Source: an uncultured Acetatifactor sp. (GTDB lineage: Bacteria; Bacillota; Clostridia; Lachnospirales; Lachnospiraceae). Taken from it: DNA of 32,112 nucleotides. A model generated the notes under the pieces. It saw only the letters and a list, made by a program, of their open reading frames with translations, did not search any database and had not been told where the DNA came from. The position numbers and the translations under genes were made by a program. Positions 27,115 through 32,112 of this stretch are shown here, in pieces. Within the stretch, counting starts at the first letter, position 1. Every line of letters begins with the position of its first letter. The stretch lies in assembly GCA_947581905.1 (NCBI GenBank), contig CANPWC010000006.1, forward strand, positions 1 through 32,112, written 5' to 3'.

Positions 27115-27780
27115 ATGGCAAAATACCACAAGCACATGGAATACCATGAGGATGCAGTGGAAAAGCACGCATTGACGGCAGGCGAGGCGGAGTACCTTTC
27201 GGCCTTGCAGAAAGAGATGAACACGCAGGACGACCTGTGCCAGGCGGACCCACGCTTCTGGGTGATAGTCGGGACGGAAAAAACGTATGGGTACGAAGAC
27301 GGGTACGCGGATGGGGCGGAATTGGTGGATGTCGATGGCGACACGGTCGCCACGGACATGGAGTCTGCAACGGCATACATCAGGGACGAGCTTTTGGATG
27401 GCATCAACGAGGCAGACGGGATCCAAAGGGAGGTCAGATTTTCGGATGGCATTTTCCACGCGACGATCATCATCTCCTGGGACGATGAATGGGAATACCT
27501 TGAATGCATGGAGGACGTCGCGGACTGGCTGAATTCCAATGGGTATAAATATATGGCGGTTAATTATAAATGCAATGATAAGGCGTACCCAGGGACGATG
27601 TTCCTGACGCAAAAAGCGGCAGAAAGGCATTTGAGGGAAAACGCCCACCACTATCCTGCGGACGCCCATACTTACGCGGTGACGGCCTGGAGGAACCCTG
27701 AAGTGGAAAGGCTTTGGGAAATCCTGCGGCAGGTCGATTGGGAGGCGCTTATACCAAATTTGGGGCCGGCCGGGAAATGA
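27115..27780 (+). CDS. Hypothetical protein
   Basis: ORF with SD GGAAGGAGGG; no family recognised. Confidence 0.65.
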   Translation: MAKYHKHMEYHEDAVEKHALTAGEAEYLSALQKEMNTQDDLCQADPRFWVIVGTEKTYGYEDGYADGAELVDVDGDTVATDMESATAYIRDELLDGINEADGIQREVRFSDGIFHATIIISWDDEWEYLECMEDVADWLNSNGYKYMAVNYKCNDKAYPGTMFLTQKAAERHLRENAHHYPADAHTYAVTAWRNPEVERLWEILRQVDWEALIPNLGPAGK

Positions 27781-27814
27781 GGGGAATAATTTTTTAAGAC
27801 CATGGAGGTGAACT

Positions 27815-28501
27815 ATGAAGCGGATAACGTTAGACAAGCCGGTTTCGGAAATGGGAATGCTCGAACTGGCACACAATTCATGTTACATAAAGGATGGCAA
27901 AGCGAGGTATAGAGATTATGACTTAGATGTTGACGCGAGAGTTCTCACACGACAATTGTTAAAGGATCTCGTCGACGGGGATGATGCGTTTACTTGCGAT
28001 GAGGATTTTGATGAATGGATGGTTGATTATCTGCAAGATGGCATGGATAGCACAGAAGGATTGATAGCATTATTCTATCGTAATCTGTTGGCTATGGCAG
28101 AATTGCGTGAGTGTCTGAAAACCTATGAAGATACTGACCTTACGCCAGACCAGATAAAAGAAGTCGATCGGTTATATGCTGAGAAATGCAAAGAGGTTGC
28201 GGAACTCAAGGGGGAATATAGCGGGCGTACCAGTTGGGTTCCGTCGGATGAACGGCTGCCGGGACATTTCGAATCGGTATTGATTACGGTAAATAGTATA
28301 AATGGATACGGAGATCGAGTGAACTATGTGACGATTGGAACTTACGATTTTTCATCGAAAAAGTGGATAAGTTATACAGGAGATATAACGGATAAAGAGC
28401 TTGTGGTGGCATGGCGCCCGCTGCCAGATCCGCCATGTGAAGAGACAGCAGAGCAAAAGAAAGAAAGGATGAAAAATGAAAAAATGTCCAAAATGTGGTA
28501 G
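27815..28501 (+). CDS. DUF551-containing protein
   Basis: C-terminal WVPSDERLPGHFESVLITVNSI...VTIGTYDFSSKKWISYTGDITDKELVVAWRPLPDPP is DUF551-like; AT-rich. Confidence 0.75.
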   Translation: MKRITLDKPVSEMGMLELAHNSCYIKDGKARYRDYDLDVDARVLTRQLLKDLVDGDDAFTCDEDFDEWMVDYLQDGMDSTEGLIALFYRNLLAMAELRECLKTYEDTDLTPDQIKEVDRLYAEKCKEVAELKGEYSGRTSWVPSDERLPGHFESVLITVNSINGYGDRVNYVTIGTYDFSSKKWISYTGDITDKELVVAWRPLPDPPCEETAEQKKERMKNEKMSKMW

Positions 28502-28691
28502 GTGTTTTGAAAGGCTCATGGCATTATCAAGAACTGACAATAAAACCATGATCTGTGATGAATGCGGAATTATGGAGGCTCTGGATAGTTTGCCTCAGGG
28601 AATTCTAACACCGCAGGAGCGTACAAAGATTGCAGTGGCAGCAACGGGGAATAGGTGGGCAATAGAAAACTTTAATGCCACACATAATTAG
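28476..28691 (+). CDS. Small zinc-ribbon-like protein
   Basis: MKKCPKCGRCFERLMALSRTDNKTMICDECGIMEALDSLPQGILTPQER. Confidence 0.7.
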   Translation: MKKCPKCGRCFERLMALSRTDNKTMICDECGIMEALDSLPQGILTPQERTKIAVAATGNRWAIENFNATHN

Positions 28692-28699
28692 GAGGATTT

Positions 28700-29391
28700 A
28701 TGACAGCAACAGAGAAAAAAGCGTATAAGGCAAAGCAACTTCGATACAAAAAGCCGATAGTAAGAGATCTGAATCTTGATACGATACGATCAGAATTATG
28801 GGACATGATGGATGTTTGCAGTGATATACACTGGTATGATAATGACGAGGAATCACTCGTGAACGCACTTGACGGTGATGAAGATGAGGTATACGAGTTC
28901 AAAATGGCATTTTCAGATCTGGAGGTGGAACTGGATCAGTTTCAAGAGGATTTAAGGGAAGAATATGTTTCGGATTATTTTGACATATTTTTCCCGGCAG
29001 TTGGCGCGTCATACGGAGGCGGATACTTAGGCTATGATGATATGAGGGCGATTATTTCGGATTACAACCATATGAGTATTCATATGCGGAAAATGAAGCA
29101 GCCAAGAAGATCATGTCGTTGACAAAGAAGCAGATGCTGGAAGCCGCCGGGCAGTGCCTTAAGGTCGCGTACTCATACCTGGCGGTAAGGTATCGGTATG
29201 ATTGCCTGGAAGCGGCGATAGACGTCCTGCGCGGATCGAACATGGAACGCATAAAGGCAGTAAAGGGGATCGAGGAACAGTACATTATCGCGGAAAAGAG
29301 CTCCGACGGCTTCCGCTGGAAGAACGACCAGGAGGTCAGGAAGCTTGATGCCATGCTACAGGAAGTGCCGCAGGAATATTGGATACAGTAA
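28700..29391 (+). pseudogene. Hypothetical phage protein interrupted by a -1 frame change near 29040
   Basis: Frame 1 (28700-29122) gives ...YLGYDD then MRAIISDYNHM. The -1 frame is open from 29041, giving YEGDYFGLQPYEYSYAENEAAKKIMSLTKKQMLEAAGQCLKVAYSYLAVRYRYDCLEAAIDVLRGSN through 29391. Confidence 0.65.
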
Positions 29392-29403
29392 AGGGAGGTT
29401 GGA

Positions 29404-29784
29404 ATGAGGACTACTTGCGAGATCGTAGCGGATTTGAAGGAAGGGAAAGATGCCACTTATGAGGAGTTGAAAATGGCGTGCCTTACATTGAACGCCTGCG
29501 CCTACCTCTTCAAGAGGGACATCGCCGCCCTTATAAAGGGCGGAATTGCAGCTGATTTGAAGGTAACGTCGGAATATTCGGACCCTGAAACATCCTCGAA
29601 AGAATATGGTATCCCGTCATGGTATTACAAGGCGGTCAATAAGGACCCAATGGAATGGCTTAGCCCTGGAAACATGCCTGGGACAGCGGAATATGAGGCA
29701 CGTTATAAGGCAAGCAAGGCCATATTTGACAAGGCGATGAAAGGCAATGATAAATTGCAAGGGAAAGGATGGTCTAAGAGATGA
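29404..29784 (+). CDS. Hypothetical protein
   Basis: ORF with SD GGGAGG; operon context. Confidence 0.55.
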   Translation: MRTTCEIVADLKEGKDATYEELKMACLTLNACAYLFKRDIAALIKGGIAADLKVTSEYSDPETSSKEYGIPSWYYKAVNKDPMEWLSPGNMPGTAEYEARYKASKAIFDKAMKGNDKLQGKGWSKR

Positions 29785-30083
29785 AGAAAAGGATGAAAAG
29801 CTTCGCGGACAGGTGCATCGCGCTTACCGTTGAAGGGAAGACGCCAGAGGCGATGAAGCTAATGGAAAGGGGCCTTGAATATTACTCGAATAACGTCATC
29901 AATGCGCTAAGCCCATACGCGAAAATGGATGCCGGGATGGTCGTCTTCGTCCTGCGCCACATAGCGGACGAGGTCGAGAAAGGGAACCCTGGGGCAAAGG
30001 AGCTATACGACGGCCTGAAAGGATGTGTACGTCCGACTTCCCTCGTGGAGGTGGAGAAGGTAAAAAAGGCGACGGAGGAGTGA
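29781..30083 (+). CDS. Hypothetical protein
   Basis: 4-nt overlap with the preceding gene; operon context. Confidence 0.55.
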   Translation: MKKRMKSFADRCIALTVEGKTPEAMKLMERGLEYYSNNVINALSPYAKMDAGMVVFVLRHIADEVEKGNPGAKELYDGLKGCVRPTSLVEVEKVKKATEE

Positions 30084-30085
30084 GC

Positions 30086-30436
30086 ATGAAAGATGTGGAT
30101 GAAATGGTAAAAAGCCTCCTCCATATGGACGTCATCAAAGATGGCTGGATCTCTTTCACGGACGAGGCAAAGCAGCTAATCCATGCGATAGCGGAAGAAT
30201 GCAAGGATTTCCGCATTGTTGCCGACAACATGGGCAAGTTGGAAGAGTACATGGAGGGGCTTAGCGCAGAGGACGTATATGTTGACATGCTGTACAAGGT
30301 CGCCCACGCGCCGACGCGCCTCCATATGGTGATGTCCGCGTACCTGCTGATTACGGCCGTCGATTGGAAACTTTCACGGATTACGACAGGAGGCTATATA
30401 GGATGTTTGAAGGAGGTGGAACGAGGCGATGAATGA
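30086..30436 (+). CDS. Hypothetical protein
   Basis: SD ACGGAGGAG then ATG (MKDVDEMVKSLLHMDVIKDGWISFTDEAKQL). Confidence 0.55.
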   Translation: MKDVDEMVKSLLHMDVIKDGWISFTDEAKQLIHAIAEECKDFRIVADNMGKLEEYMEGLSAEDVYVDMLYKVAHAPTRLHMVMSAYLLITAVDWKLSRITTGGYIGCLKEVERGDE

Positions 30437-31376
30437 GCGGAAAGCCACATCCAAGGAAATAAAGCTGGCCCTGGCAAAATATAGGCCGAACGACTTCTTC
30501 ATCCCGGAATGCAAGACCGATTCCACGTATTTTTCCGGCCCGCAGGGGCTCCTGATATTTGACGGGTTGGCCATCACCAGGAGCTATACGTCATTACGCG
30601 TGACCGGCTACGAGGTCAAGGTCAGCCGCGGAGACTTCCTGCGGGACGGCAAATACCACCTATACTTGCAGTACTGCAATGAGTTTTACTTCGTCGTCCC
30701 GGCCGGGATGGTCAAGAAGGAGGAAATACCGGATGACATTGGGCTAATCTATTATTATCCAGAAACCGGCAAGCTGATGAAGAAGAAAAGGGCGCTTTAC
30801 CGGCAGATAGAGGAGCCCGTCGGCGTATATAAGTACATCATATTCAGCAGGTTGGCACAGGACCGGATCCCGTTTTATGAGACCCGGGCGGAATACGCGA
30901 AAGACTACCTGGAGGACCGGGCAGCCAAAAGGGACCTGGGCTGGGAGCTTGGAAGCAAGATGGCAAGGGACCTGTCGGACGCATATGGCAGGCTGGAGCG
31001 CCTGGAAAAGGCGGAGGCAGACCTAAAGCTCCTTGACAGCCTCTTGAAAGTCATGGCGGACAACGGGATCCACTGCTGGAGGGGAGAAGATTATGCGGAA
31101 AAGCTGGATGCCGCCCTGCAAAACACGGTAGACCCGGACACCCTGAAATATTTGGAGGGCGACCTGCAAAACGCCATGTACATCGTAAAAAGGATAAAGG
31201 GAAAAGGAAAGGGGCCCAGCCGCAGAAAGGGCAGGCGGAGGATTATGGGATCCCTGGGCAGATATCGATCGACGAGTACCTGCAGTCGCTTATGGGATAA
31301 GGAGGGCGCTTTCGCGACCCTCCCGACAGACAGACACATTATACCATGGATCGATGGAAATGGGAAGACTTTTTAA
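30429..31376 (+). CDS. MmcB-like DNA-repair/PD-(D/E)XK-type protein; real C-terminus may use the -1 frame (stop at 31300)
   Basis: GYEVKVSRGDFLRDGKYHLYLQYCNEFYFVVPAGMVKKEEIPDDIGLIYY is MmcB-like. The in-frame tail after ~31210 looks non-coding (PSRRKGRRRIMGSLGRYRSTST...). Confidence 0.7.
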   Translation: MNERKATSKEIKLALAKYRPNDFFIPECKTDSTYFSGPQGLLIFDGLAITRSYTSLRVTGYEVKVSRGDFLRDGKYHLYLQYCNEFYFVVPAGMVKKEEIPDDIGLIYYYPETGKLMKKKRALYRQIEEPVGVYKYIIFSRLAQDRIPFYETRAEYAKDYLEDRAAKRDLGWELGSKMARDLSDAYGRLERLEKAEADLKLLDSLLKVMADNGIHCWRGEDYAEKLDAALQNTVDPDTLKYLEGDLQNAMYIVKRIKGKGKGPSRRKGRRRIMGSLGRYRSTSTCSRLWDKEGAFATLPTDRHIIPWIDGNGKTF

Positions 31377-31390
31377 GGAGGAGCGGAAGC

Positions 31391-32068
31391 ATGCACGTAG
31401 ATATCGATGGAAAAGACATGCCCTTAGCGGAAGGCGGGGGCGGGATGGATGTGGCTGCAAACGTGGTACGGGAGGATCCCGGCAACGCCAATGGGAAACG
31501 GCCGGTGCTTGTAACGATGACCCAGGAACAGCTCAAGGGGATATACGAGAGCGCCGCCATGATCGGCGCGAAAGAGGCGTTGAAGGCTTACGGGCAGGAA
31601 CGGAAGAAGGAGCTTTCCAGCAGGGCGGACCGGCGCTTAAGGAACACGAAGCTGCTCCTGCGGAACTACCACATGCTTAAGGAGCACGCGGAAAGCTCCG
31701 TGTTCGGGCGGGCGCAGATGGGGGAGTCGGCACTGGACATCCTGGAATCGATGATGTCGATATATGACAACGAGGTCATTATCGATAGCATTAAGCGCAG
31801 CGCCACCAGGACCGCGATAATCGTGTCGCACATCGAAACCATGTTCGGCCTGTACAGGGCATACTGTGACAAGGCGCCGAACCGGGAAGTCGAAACGAGG
31901 CGCTTTGAAGTCGTATGGGACATGTACATGGCTGACGACGCCTTGTCGGTCGAGGAGGTCGCAGAGAAGCAGCATATATCAAAAAACAACGTGTATGCCG
32001 ACCTTAGGGTGGCGACCGAGAGGCTTACAGCCCTCATATTTGGCGTGGACGGATTGTACGTACAATAA
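31391..32068 (+). CDS. ArpU-like/sigma-like phage transcriptional regulator
   Basis: SD AAGGAGG 9 nt upstream of ATG 31391; C-terminal HTH-like MADDALSVEEVAEKQHISKNNVYADLRVATERLTALIFGVDGL. Confidence 0.55.
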   Translation: MHVDIDGKDMPLAEGGGGMDVAANVVREDPGNANGKRPVLVTMTQEQLKGIYESAAMIGAKEALKAYGQERKKELSSRADRRLRNTKLLLRNYHMLKEHAESSVFGRAQMGESALDILESMMSIYDNEVIIDSIKRSATRTAIIVSHIETMFGLYRAYCDKAPNREVETRRFEVVWDMYMADDALSVEEVAEKQHISKNNVYADLRVATERLTALIFGVDGLYVQ

Positions 32069-32093
32069 ATCCACCACCCCAAAAAAATATGAA

Positions 32094-32099
32094 TTGACA
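32094..32099 (+). promoter_or_regulatory. Possible -35 element (TTGACA) of a downstream promoter
   Basis: TTGACA after the end of the early operon; the -10 lies beyond the window edge. Confidence 0.3.
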
Positions 32100-32112
32100 A
32101 CCAGTTATAAAT

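Noticed and set aside
29030-29050. Programmed -1 frameshift in 28700-29391
   Set aside because: No X_XXY_YYZ heptamer at the required junction (TATGATGATATGAGG); an indel or recombination scar is simpler.

Overview
The window starts in a Clostridia-type (probably Lachnospiraceae-like) chromosome with a complete guaA, including a consensus promoter and an intrinsic terminator. It then enters the left/early part of a large mobile element, best read as a temperate prophage or prophage-like integrative element. A minus-strand tyrosine integrase is followed by a KilA-N cargo gene, then a divergent repressor/Cro-like switch. A long plus-strand early operon follows: a serine resolvase, two more tyrosine recombinases, a truncated N6-methylase-like gene, a SleB-type hydrolase, a single-polypeptide SbcD-SbcC (Mre11-Rad50) fusion, HNH, a DUF4373-type replication protein, PcfK/PcfJ-like genes, a DUF5131 (Gp37/Gp68) protein, a RecU-like resolvase, a phage DnaN-like clamp, an MmcB-like nuclease and an ArpU-like regulator. 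No terminase, capsid or tail gene is present, so the phage assignment is inferred and the right attachment site lies outside the window. The points most worth following up are: (1) a highly structured small-hydrophobic-peptide locus between guaA and the integrase that looks like a type I toxin RNA; (2) the fused SbcD-SbcC with a non-canonical hook; (3) a PcfK-like protein ending in a beta-clamp-binding peptide (QMDLF) in the same operon as a phage clamp; (4) a repressor with four XRE-like modules; (5) a 95-bp long-hairpin element between a recombinase and an HTH gene; (6) two coding disruptions or frameshifts (near 29040 and near 31210); (7) a probable ATT-initiated gene. All calls come from reading the sequence and motif recall; no database search was run.
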